This document shows positions 1 through 5,867 of a stretch of 7,997 bases of DNA, piece after piece (the stretch's first letter is position 1; each line of letters starts with the position of its first letter). Under the pieces are notes generated by a model, which ran no database searches, was not told the DNA's origin, and was given only the letters and a program-made list of their open reading frames with translations. Origin of the DNA: Verrucomicrobiota bacterium. Its GTDB lineage: Bacteria; Verrucomicrobiota; Verrucomicrobiia; Limisphaerales; JAHEOI01. Both the position numbers and the translations under genes were made by a program. The stretch is taken from contig JAHEOI010000178.1 in NCBI GenBank assembly GCA_018610125.1, positions 1 through 7,997 on the forward strand. Direction: 5' to 3'.

Positions 1-1313
1 AAAACCAGCAAGCCCCGCGGCGCGCCCGATTCGCCATCGCTCAAGACCATGTGAAACGGAAACGGGATCCCTTCGAGATTGGAAAAATCGGCCACCAGCT
101 CGAGCCGGTATTCCTCAGGATTGGCCAGAATGGGTGGATTGCCCTCATGCGGGGTGTAGCCGGAGACGTTGCCGACCTTGTCGTCGGCGACAATGCGCCA
201 CGAGGTCGTTTCCGGATTCTCCAAGGGTCTGGTTTCGGCCGAAAAACCGGAGCTGGCGACACCATCGAGCTGATTGAACTCAAACGGAGGATTGAAGCTC
301 ACGTGCTGAGAAGTAAACCCGCTTCCTTCATCGACGCCGGCCAGCAGCGGCGCACGTGTGACTTCACCGCCTTCCGGCCAGTATTCGACGAAAATCGAGT
401 TCAGCCCGGTAACTTCGTCCGAGACCATCCCCTCAAAGCGCAGTCGACCATCCTCGGTCGTTTCGACCGCGACATCCGAGATCTCCGGTCCGGCAAGGTC
501 CTTCGGGAAGAAGAGATTGAGCCCGAGCGTCGTTTCGCTCCGCAGGTGTTGATACCCCAGGTTCAGGACTCCGACGACATTGTTTGGCACCTCCGACGCG
601 GCCCTGACCGTGACCTCAAGCGGCTGACTCTCATCCGGGCCGAGTGTGAACACCTCTTCGGGCTGCGGCGAAATCGAGACGACTTCCAAGCCTTCCGGCA
701 TTTGCATTTCCTGGACAATCACCATGAAATCTTGCGGCTCATTGAATCCCGCAAGTCGAATCGGATCCGGGAAAGGCAAGGAGAACTCGATCGATCGCTC
801 CTCGCCGCTCTGCATGTTCTGTACGATATAGAAATTGACGGTCCCGTCTTCGAAGTCATCCTTCTGCCCGTCGCCATCCTGATCGGTGTAAACGTCGGTA
901 TACGAGCGAATCGGCTCGCTCGCAAATGTGAAGGTGCAGAACTCGCAGTCTCCGGCGGGAATCGTCGTCTCCTTCTCCTTTGGGGTATTGACGATCTTGG
1001 CGTTCTGACCAAACGGTTGGCTGGTCACACGGACGTCTGCACCGGAATTGCCGTCATTGCACACCCACGCGTAAACAGTCCAATTCCCATTGCTCTTTTG
1101 CCAGCGGCCCTCATCCTTGATACGGATCTGACCGAGCGCCGTCGACACAAGTCCCCCACAAATCATCGCCGTCACCAAGCAACGGGCCAGCATGCCGGTC
1201 CGGGCAACCCTGGGGGAATTGGCTTTACTCTCTGATCCCGAGCCATTCCTGGCTCGGCTGACATCAAGCTGTTGCGGACTTCCAAGCAGGCAACGCAAAT
1301 AGCCGCTTTTCAT
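1..1313 (-). CDS. Secreted beta-rich protein of unknown function, N-terminal 437 codons (3' end outside window)
   Basis: I do not recognise a specific family. The frame is open from the ATG at 1313 to the window edge, 437 codons without a stop. The first 40 residues are polar and basic. A hydrophobic segment follows (about residues 41-61, MLARCLVTAMICGGLVSTALG) and ends in a plausible signal peptidase I site before Gln62, so export is likely. The mature part has few Cys (85, 123, 126), an acidic DQDGDG stretch near 144-149 like a calcium-binding loop, and beta-rich repeated domains. Residues about 205-270 resemble NEW3/CARDB-type Ig-like modules. Residues about 275-385 start with GPEISDV and contain VSDEVTGLNSIFVEYWP, typical of bacterial Ig-like repeats. 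The start is fixed by an AGGAGG four bases upstream; a second Met (41) directly before the hydrophobic segment is an alternative. Probable surface or secreted adhesin-like or substrate-binding protein, by inference only. Confidence 0.85.
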   Translation of the reverse strand, partial: MKSGYLRCLLGSPQQLDVSRARNGSGSESKANSPRVARTGMLARCLVTAMICGGLVSTALGQIRIKDEGRWQKSNGNWTVYAWVCNDGNSGADVRVTSQPFGQNAKIVNTPKEKETTIPAGDCEFCTFTFASEPIRSYTDVYTDQDGDGQKDDFEDGTVNFYIVQNMQSGEERSIEFSLPFPDPIRLAGFNEPQDFMVIVQEMQMPEGLEVVSISPQPEEVFTLGPDESQPLEVTVRAASEVPNNVVGVLNLGYQHLRSETTLGLNLFFPKDLAGPEISDVAVETTEDGRLRFEGMVSDEVTGLNSIFVEYWPEGGEVTRAPLLAGVDEGSGFTSQHVSFNPPFEFNQLDGVASSGFSAETRPLENPETTSWRIVADDKVGNVSGYTPHEGNPPILANPEEYRLELVADFSNLEGIPFPFHMVLSDGESGAPRGLLV

Positions 1314-1317
1314 GTAA

Positions 1318-1323
1318 CCTCCT
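1318..1323 (-). promoter_or_regulatory. Strong ribosome binding site
   Basis: On the minus strand AGGAGG lies four bases (TTAC) before the ATG at 1313, a near-perfect match to the 16S anti-Shine-Dalgarno. It is much stronger than the site before any other gene in the window. It decides the long form of the secreted protein's start and suggests high expression. Confidence 0.8.
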
Positions 1324-1345
1324 CATTAATTCAATCTTGCCGGTT

Positions 1346-1388
1346 GACGTAATACGTTTATTCGCACTCGTCGCTTAAACGTGACGTC
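1346..1388. repeat. Imperfect inverted repeat upstream of the secreted-protein gene
   Basis: The left arm GACGT-aat-ACGTTTA (1346-1360) and right arm TAAACGT-g-ACGTC (1376-1388) are reverse complements, apart from a 3/1-base internal loop, and are separated by 15 bases. The element ends 33 bases from the start codon. It could be a two-part operator or a 5' UTR hairpin of the secreted-protein mRNA. No function is shown by sequence alone. Confidence 0.5.
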
Positions 1389-1672
1389 TCCAGCTCGAAG
1401 CTTAATCGCGCAGCTCAGCCGGCTCGACAAGCCTCGCCTTGCCCACTACATCCTGCTTGAAGTGCACACCTACCCTCTTGCTTCCCTCTTAGACACAGCC
1501 ACAAAGGAGCTACAAAGGCCTTAGCACCTGTAGCGATTTAATTAATGTCCCGATCCCTTAGGCTTGGGCCAGACAAGCCATTTTCGGCACATCGCCACTC
1601 GGCGCGGAGATCAGCCCCCCGCTTTCCAGCAAGGCCGCGCGTAAACCTCTCCCTTCGTTAGTAGATTCCGTT
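1389..1672. other. Intergenic stretch with no recognisable gene
   Basis: This is part of the roughly 440-bp gap (1314-1754) between the secreted-protein gene and the 75-residue protein gene. Neither strand shows a coding frame with a credible start, and I see no tRNA cloverleaf. A short stem is formed by GCTACA (1509-1514) and TGTAGC (1529-1534), with an AAGGCCTT palindrome inside the loop. AT-rich TTAATTAA follows near 1538. No run of T marks a terminator. Confidence 0.4.
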
Positions 1673-1700
1673 ATTAACACGTCTGCCCTTTTTATGTCAA
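1673..1700 (-). promoter_or_regulatory. Candidate sigma-70-type promoter for the secreted-protein gene
   Basis: On the minus strand a perfect TTGACA (1700-1695) is followed after 16 bases by GTTAAT (1678-1673), a 4/6 match to the -10 consensus including the final AAT. It lies after the end of the 75-residue gene and points toward the secreted-protein gene. Used for that gene it would give a 5' leader of about 350 bases, which would contain the 1346-1388 hairpin. The -10 box is imperfect and PVC-group promoters are poorly known, so this is tentative. Confidence 0.3.
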
Positions 1701-1754
1701 GAGTGCTCTGGCTGACGGGTGACAATTTCCGCTAGATTCCTTGAAAACGGATTG

Positions 1755-1982
1755 CTACGCCTCCTGCATTTGCTCGACTTGCACAACGTGCACAAGGGAA
1801 TACTGGCGGATGCGATCGGCTACCTTGGGCTCATCGGACGGCTCACCCACAGTGATCGTGTTGCGTCCGAGGATCACCATCTCCGGATGACGGATCTCAA
1901 CCTTGCTACCATCGCTCATGTGCAGCCGTATTGGATAGAAGGGCTGCCTCTCGAGATGCTCTTGTAGCTCCTGGTATCGCAT
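1755..1982 (-). CDS. Small conserved-type hypothetical protein, 75 residues
   Basis: The protein begins MRYQELQEHLERQPFYPIRL and continues HMSDGSKVEIRHPEMVILGR. The pattern 'QPF.P.RLH..DG....RHPE......' matches a short protein type I recall from Verrucomicrobia and Planctomycetes genomes that is annotated only as hypothetical; I cannot name a function. It has one N-terminal amphipathic helix and then short beta strands around the HMSDG turn. The mature-looking size and sharp N-terminal match support the ATG at 1982. The frame stays open upstream to 2186, but that extension reads through hairpin and tandem repeats and is not credible as protein. Its ribosome binding site is weak (AGGGA 13 bases upstream). 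It lies 213 bases downstream of trpD on the same strand, with repeats between, so co-transcription is uncertain. Confidence 0.7.
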   Translation of the reverse strand: MRYQELQEHLERQPFYPIRLHMSDGSKVEIRHPEMVILGRNTITVGEPSDEPKVADRIRQYSLVHVVQVEQMQEA

Positions 1983-2036
1983 TTGACTAATGCTATCCCT
2001 TATGAACGACTTCCTCAAATTTGGTAAGGCGCCCGG

Positions 2037-2064
2037 ACCGCAGCGGAGTGCGGTTCCTACCGCA
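2037..2064. repeat. Three-arm palindromic element (ACCGCA / TGCGGT / ACCGCA)
   Basis: ACCGCA (2037-2042), TGCGGT (2049-2054) and ACCGCA (2059-2064) are arranged so that the middle arm can pair with either neighbour, through a 6-base loop (GCGGAG) or a 4-base loop (TCCT). The two hairpins exclude each other. I recall similar 'GCGGTAGGAACCGC' modules between genes of Verrucomicrobia, which would make this a REP-like dispersed element. That is from memory and unverified. Confidence 0.5.
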
Positions 2065-2123
2065 ACGGCGTGAATTGCAACGGAGCCCATTCCCTTGAAT
2101 GTTTGATTTGGAAGAGAAGCACG

Positions 2124-2141
2124 GCAGACTAAGCGGTCTGC
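2124..2141. repeat. Hairpin GCAGAC-N6-GTCTGC
   Basis: A perfect 6-bp inverted repeat with the loop TAAGCG lies 60 bases from the three-arm element and 10 bases before the phased TTTGCG repeat. It has no T-run on either side, so an intrinsic terminator is unlikely. It may be a second dispersed-repeat unit. Confidence 0.4.
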
Positions 2142-2150
2142 GTTACAATC

Positions 2151-2174
2151 TTTGCGCTCCTTTGCGACCTTTTG
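2151..2174. repeat. 10-bp-phased tandem repeat (TTTGCGNNCN family)
   Basis: TTTGCGCTCC, TTTGCGACCT and a partial TTTG follow each other at an exact 10-bp period, just downstream of the trpD stop. Similar arrays occur at 3371-3403 and 5254-5328, always between genes. No spacers are present, so it is not a CRISPR array. Confidence 0.55.
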
Positions 2175-2195
2175 TTCAAACATCAAGCTTGCTAT

Positions 2196-3272
2196 TCAGA
2201 GGCTTTGGAGTTGCTTGAGCTTTTGGATGGCTTGTCCGCTATCGATCAGCTCGGCCGCCAGGTCCCAGCCATCCATGAGGGATTTGACTCGATCCGCCAC
2301 GAGCAATGCCGCCGCGGCGTTTAGGAGAACCGCATCCCGCTTTGGCCCCTTTTCCTCACCACTCAGGAGCTGGACCACGACGGTCGCGTTCTCGTCTCGG
2401 TTCCCGCCCGCGAGGTCGTTTAACGAGGCCGGCTGCAGCGGGAATTGATCCGGCATCATTTCGGAGACGTTGAATCCGCGGCCGTGATAGAATTCGGCGA
2501 TTGTATTCTGCCCAAAGATCGAGAGCTCATCCAGGTTGTATTTCCCTTGAGAAGCGGCTGTTTCGGCTCCCGCCATTTCGGGGACCTCTCCGGTTACCAC
2601 CATCCCCCGTCGAACACCGAGCGTCTGCAACACCCGGGCCATCGGCTCGCAAAGCTCGGACCTCGGCACCCCGATGAGCTGAGCGTTCGGGCGAACCGGG
2701 TTCAGAAGGGGACCCAAGAAATTGAAGATGGTTCGCCGCCCTCGCTCCGCACAGAGCTTCCGAGCGGGGGCGATGTTCTTAAACGCCGGGTGGAAATTCG
2801 GAGCGAAGAAGAACGCAAAATGATGTTCCACAAGCACGTCCACCGCCTCCTGCGGATCCCGGTCGATCCGAATCCCCAGACTTTCCAGGACGTCGGCGCT
2901 GCCGGAGCTCGAGGTGATTGCCCGGTTGCCATGCTTGGCGACACAGATCTCCGCCGCGGCCAGCAACAGGGCCACTGTCGTGGAGATGTTAAACGTCCCC
3001 AATTGATCCCCGCCAGTCCCGCAGACATCGATCAAGACCAGCTCGTCGCGCACCTTATCCGGCAAGGGCGGTTGCACCGACTTCTCTCGCACCGCATGCG
3101 CGAAGGCTCCAATCTCCTCATTGGTTTCGCCTTTCGCCGCGAGCGCCACCAGAAAATCCGCTTTGCCTTCCGGAGAAACCGCCTCTTCAACCAGCTCTTC
3201 AACAGCATTCCTCACTTGCTCCTCGGTGAGGGATTGGCCCGCTTTCAATTGATGCGTCAGATCGTTTAGCAT
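2196..3272 (-). CDS. trpD: Anthranilate phosphoribosyltransferase
   Basis: TrpD transfers phosphoribose from PRPP to anthranilate, the second step of tryptophan synthesis, in the cytoplasm. The 358 residues show the family signatures in order: an N-terminal helical domain (1-70) with PEGKADFLVALAAKGET, the PRPP loop DVCGTGGD (82-89), NISTT (95-99), KHGNRAITSSSGSADVLESLG (113-133, anthranilate and PRPP contacts), NFLGPLLNP (184-192), and the metal-binding LDELS (D248, E249). Between VTG (226-228) and LDE lie about 18 residues, longer than in well-known TrpD proteins. The ATG at 3272 aligns with the usual family start and has GGAAG just upstream. GTG 3326 and ATG 3317 in the same frame would add 15-18 atypical residues. 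No other trp gene is adjacent. Upstream lies a divergent sua5 pseudogene with a phased repeat between. Confidence 0.95.
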   Translation of the reverse strand: MLNDLTHQLKAGQSLTEEQVRNAVEELVEEAVSPEGKADFLVALAAKGETNEEIGAFAHAVREKSVQPPLPDKVRDELVLIDVCGTGGDQLGTFNISTTVALLLAAAEICVAKHGNRAITSSSGSADVLESLGIRIDRDPQEAVDVLVEHHFAFFFAPNFHPAFKNIAPARKLCAERGRRTIFNFLGPLLNPVRPNAQLIGVPRSELCEPMARVLQTLGVRRGMVVTGEVPEMAGAETAASQGKYNLDELSIFGQNTIAEFYHGRGFNVSEMMPDQFPLQPASLNDLAGGNRDENATVVVQLLSGEEKGPKRDAVLLNAAAALLVADRVKSLMDGWDLAAELIDSGQAIQKLKQLQSL

Positions 3273-3370
3273 TCGGCTTCCAATTCGTTCGGGATTCGCC
3301 CCTGCAATGCGCTCCATTTTCGTCACACAGAGATTTGCTTTATCTTACTATAGATGCGGCATTCTTAAAC

Positions 3371-3403
3371 CATCTGCGTTCATCCGCGTTTATCTGCGGT
3401 TTA
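3371..3403. repeat. 10-bp-phased tandem repeat (CATCTGCGTT family)
   Basis: CATCTGCGTT, CATCCGCGTT and TATCTGCGGT run head to tail at a 10-bp period and end in TTAA. They lie between the divergent trpD and sua5 pseudogene starts, so they sit where promoters of both would be expected. I recall near-identical intergenic strings in many PVC and deltaproteobacterial genomes, but have not checked. Confidence 0.6.
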
Positions 3404-3413
3404 AATCGGATAA

Positions 3414-4160
3414 ATGGATCAGGTATACGAGACAGAGATGGTTTCGACAGCGGACCGAGCCCGGTTCGATGCGGCAGTGCAGAAGGCGGCGGCTTCGCTG
3501 CGTGCCGGGGAAGTGGTGGCGCTGCCGACGGAAACGGTCTATGGCCTTGCGGCCAATGGACTCTCTGGGGAAGCGGTGACACGAATCTTTACCATCAAGG
3601 GACGTCCGGCGACGAATCCGATCATCCTTCACGTTGCCAATGTCGAAATGGCGCGCGGTCTGGTGGCGGAATGGCCTAAAGTCGCTCAAACGCTGGCCAA
3701 GGCCTTTTGGCCGGGACCATTGACACTTGTACTGGAGAAGGCCCCAAGCATCCCCGATCGCCGCGCCGAGCGCCAATCCTTCCAATCGCTTATCGTCGAC
3801 GCAAGCGGAGCATGTTCGGCAAAGCCTGAATGGGTGTCTCCCGCTCATCGTCGACGGAGGACCATCGCAGATCGGGATCGAATCCACGGTGCTCGACCTT
3901 ACTGTCTCACCGCCCAAGGTATTGCGTCCCGGAATGATCCATTGGCAATTGCCCACACCCATATTCCACTGGAGCTTGAAGCGCTCCTCGGCAGTGTCAG
4001 TGTCATGCCGAACGACCCCGAAGCATTTGCTCGGGCCTTGTATGCCGAGCTTCATCGGTGCGATCAGGAAGGGGTCAAATTGATCGTCGTTGAAGCCTTG
4101 CCGAAGCATCCGGAGTGGGTGGGCATTGAAGATCGCTTGAAGCGGGCATCCGGATCATGA
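3414..4160 (+). pseudogene. sua5: Broken threonylcarbamoyl-AMP synthase (Sua5/YrdC), copy 1
   Basis: The intact family makes threonylcarbamoyl-AMP from threonine, bicarbonate and ATP for t6A37 in tRNA. Residues 1-115 are normal YrdC domain: VVALPTETVYGLAANGLSG, IFTIKGRPATNPIILHV (nucleotide-binding KxR region) and FWPGPLTLVLEKAPSIPD. After about 3757 the family sequence continues in the +1 frame: IAAPSANPSNRLS, LPLIVDGGPSQIGIESTVLD and LRPGMIHW, up to 3945. From 3951 it is back in the original frame (AHTHIPL to KRASGS). Compared with copy 2, about 220 bases are missing at 3946-3950, including the whole SPG..KKHYAP linker. About 80 bases are missing at the first junction by comparison with the family. 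The frame is restored, so a 248-codon ORF remains, but roughly 64 of its residues are out of frame and the SxN motif is lost. Almost certainly non-functional. A second start at 3438 is possible. Confidence 0.9.
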
Positions 4161-4219
4161 TCTGATGTATTCGCTTATGAACCGATTCGAGAAAGAGAGT
4201 TTTGGGACACTGGAAGATG
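3752..4219 (+). repeat. Inverted segmental duplication, copy 1 (sua5 3' part plus galM 5' end)
   Basis: This segment matches 7966-7288 on the opposite strand, apart from the deletion of about 220 bases at 3946-3950. The match runs through the sua5 stop, the short gap and the first 14 conserved galM codons, and stops at GAAGATG (4213-4219). Over the galM part (43 bases) I count four differences. In the sua5 part differences are mostly at third codon positions. The segment upstream of 3752 may also be duplicated, but its partner lies outside the window. Confidence 0.85.
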
Positions 4220-5226
4220 GAAGGCCCGTAACGCGGTATTCCCTGCGAAACGATCAAGGCATGGTCGTGAAACTGACCGACTATGGCGCGACACTCACGG
4301 AGCTTCATGTGCCGGATCGCGAAGGGCACCCTCGTAACATTGTCCATGGCTTCGACAATTTCGAGCAATACGCAAAGGGACACCCTTATTTCGGCAGCAC
4401 AATCGGTCGTGTTGCCAATCGCATCGCCGGTGCGCGCTTTTCGCTCAATGGCGAGGATTATCGCCTGGCCGCAAACGACGGAGACCATCATTTGCATGGC
4501 GGGCTACGCGGATTCAACCGAGTGCTGTGGCAAGCGGAACAAGTCCAACCGGCTCCCGACCGAGTCGGGGTTAAGTTCACTTACACCAGCGTCGATGGCG
4601 AAGAAGGGTATCCCGGCAATCTCAGCGTTACCGTTACTTACACATTATCAAGCCATAACGAGCTGCAGCTCGATTACGCGGCCACCACCGATAAAGCAAC
4701 TCCAATCAACCTCACCAACCATAGCTATTTCAATTTTGCCGGCCACGGCGACGTCTTGGGTCATGAGCTCACAGTGATTGCCGATCACTACACCCCGACG
4801 GACGATCAGCTCATTCCGACCGGCACCATAGCCCCCGTCGCTGACACTCCCCTCGACTTCACCGCACCGGAGCGGATCGGAGCCCGTATCGAGCAGCTCA
4901 CCCCCAAGCCGGGCGGGTACGATCATAACTTTGTCCTGAACAGCCGTGGCAAATCCCTCGCGCTCGCCGGGCGCCTTTATGAGCCGAATTCAGGCCGTAT
5001 CATGGAGCTCTACACGACCGAGCCGGGCCTGCAGGTCTATACAGCGAACAATCTCGACGGCACATTCAACGGGATCGGAGGGATTCCTTACGACCGACAT
5101 AGTGCTGTTTGCCTCGAGACACAGCACTTCCCTGACTCTGTCCATCATTCCAATTTTCCCTCGATCGTGCTCGAACCGGGCAAGGATCACCGCTCTTCAA
5201 CCGTATTCAACTTTTCGACGCGGTAA
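4177..5226 (+). CDS. galM: Aldose 1-epimerase (mutarotase)
   Basis: It interconverts alpha and beta anomers of aldoses such as galactose and glucose, at the entry of the Leloir pathway. The 349 residues match the usual length of about 340-350. Signatures in order: NYG-type DYGATL (35-40), GRVANRI (77-83), HLHGG with catalytic-type His107, TNHSYFNFAG with proposed acid His182, GYDHNF with Asp249, and LETQHFPD with proposed base Glu314. No signal peptide is visible, so it is probably cytoplasmic. An in-frame ATG at 4165 adds four residues. I prefer 4177 because this Met and the following codons are conserved in copy 2, where no ATG aligns with 4165. It starts 16 bases after the broken sua5, so the two were probably once one transcript. 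No galK or galT is nearby. Confidence 0.95.
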   Translation: MNRFEKESFGTLEDGRPVTRYSLRNDQGMVVKLTDYGATLTELHVPDREGHPRNIVHGFDNFEQYAKGHPYFGSTIGRVANRIAGARFSLNGEDYRLAANDGDHHLHGGLRGFNRVLWQAEQVQPAPDRVGVKFTYTSVDGEEGYPGNLSVTVTYTLSSHNELQLDYAATTDKATPINLTNHSYFNFAGHGDVLGHELTVIADHYTPTDDQLIPTGTIAPVADTPLDFTAPERIGARIEQLTPKPGGYDHNFVLNSRGKSLALAGRLYEPNSGRIMELYTTEPGLQVYTANNLDGTFNGIGGIPYDRHSAVCLETQHFPDSVHHSNFPSIVLEPGKDHRSSTVFNFSTR

Positions 5227-5253
5227 CATCACCGCGAAAAGGAAACGAAATCG

Positions 5254-5328
5254 GCCGCGAAAAGGCGCAAGATTCGCAAAAGAAAAGGGCGATACTCATT
5301 TTTTGTGCATTTGGCGTCTCTTTGCGGC
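5254..5328. repeat. Long imperfect inverted repeat built from 10-bp-phased units
   Basis: The left arm starting GCCGCGAAAAGGCGCAAGAT (5254 to about 5286) is the imperfect reverse complement of the right arm ending GGCGTCTCTTTGCGGC (about 5299-5328). Each arm shows a period near 10 bp. A partial direct repeat of the left arm, ACCGCGAAAAGG, precedes it at 5231-5242. Its position 27 bases after the galM stop would suit a transcription end signal, and the right half contains a T-run (TTTTTT), but it also resembles the dispersed 10-bp repeats elsewhere in the window. Confidence 0.55.
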
Positions 5329-5366
5329 TGAAACGCTGTTCCTCCTATTTATGTGAGATCGCTCGG

Positions 5367-5537
5367 GTCGACCGGCAGCTCCATGAGCTCGGTCTGGCGA
5401 GGCATCGCCAAGCGCACGAGCGTCGACTGAGTCTGACTGATTGCGTCTCGATTGCGTGGATGAAGCGGGAGCAGATCGAGGACGGAATATTCCAGGACGA
5501 GCATCTCGATCGGGAGTATTTCAAGCTACCGGGATAG
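5367..5537 (+). pseudogene. C-terminal remnant of a PIN-domain toxin
   Basis: The last 56 codons before the TAG read VDRQLHELGLARHRQAHERR, then LSLTDCVSIAWMKREQ, then FQDEHLDREYFKLPG. This is the typical end of a VapC-like PIN ribonuclease, where LTDC carries a conserved acidic residue and 'FDEHF...GF' closes the domain. The N-terminal half with the DTN motif and the central Glu is absent. The sequence before it is the 5254-5328 inverted repeat and shows no matching frame. No start codon or ribosome binding site suits the stub. It is unrelated in sequence to the intact VapC downstream, so it is a relic of another module and not a partial copy. Confidence concerns the family assignment of a short fragment. 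Confidence 0.6.
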
Positions 5538-5818
5538 GGCGTTCCAAGTGGAGAGCAAAGGGCTGCGTGGGCGCGCCGACGGCGAACGTGAATCGGAAAC
5601 TTCCAAACGAGAGGGAAACCAGCTTGCTGAAGCAAGCTAGTGAAGCGCTGCCTCAAGTCGACGAGGGGCCCGATGAGGCGGTTGAGCATTCGCAGGATAG
5701 TCAAGCTGCAAAAGCTCAAGTGCGTATCCCCCCTTACCGAGGTTTCGATCGCCGAAATCAGGATTCCCGTGCATCAGCCTGCTCGGAATGTTGCGGCGGC
5801 AGAAATGGAGATTCTGAG
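5538..5818. other. Stretch without a recognised gene, with one perfect hairpin
   Basis: No frame here has family signatures and a good start. At 5621-5638, AGCTTGC and GCAAGCT form a perfect 7-bp stem around TGAA. No T-run follows on either strand. A plus-strand frame (5640-5822) ends with LTEVSIAEIRIPVHQPARNV and then AAAEMEILS before a TGA, which could be a decayed coding end, but I cannot assign it. Confidence 0.4.
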
Positions 5819-5847
5819 TTGACAGGGCGAGAACGTCGGCATATGAT
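5819..5847 (+). promoter_or_regulatory. Near-consensus sigma-70 promoter of vapBC
   Basis: TTGACA (5819-5824) and TATGAT (5842-5847) are separated by 17 bases, giving 6/6 and 5/6 matches with ideal spacing. Transcription would start near 5854, leaving a leader of only about 14 bases before the vapB ATG at 5868. The short palindromes CATATG (5840-5845) and GATATC (5858-5863) flank the predicted start and could be part of a VapB autorepression operator, which is usual for such modules. Confidence 0.75.
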
Positions 5848-5867
5848 GACGATAGCTGATATCAACC

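Noticed and set aside
51..1235. A 394-codon plus-strand open frame
   Set aside because: It is the opposite-strand shadow of the secreted-protein gene. The minus frame has a strong ribosome binding site, a signal peptide and Ig-like domain text, while this frame has no recognisable protein features.
1755..2186. A longer, 143-residue form of the small protein
   Set aside because: The added N-terminus is a translation of the hairpin and phased repeats between genes, and family-like text begins only at the ATG at 1982.
2445..3269. A 274-codon plus-strand open frame
   Set aside because: It lies entirely inside trpD on the other strand. TrpD motifs are clear and this frame has none.
3371..3403. 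Possible mini CRISPR array
   Set aside because: The repeats are 10 bp and contiguous, with no spacers and no cas genes.
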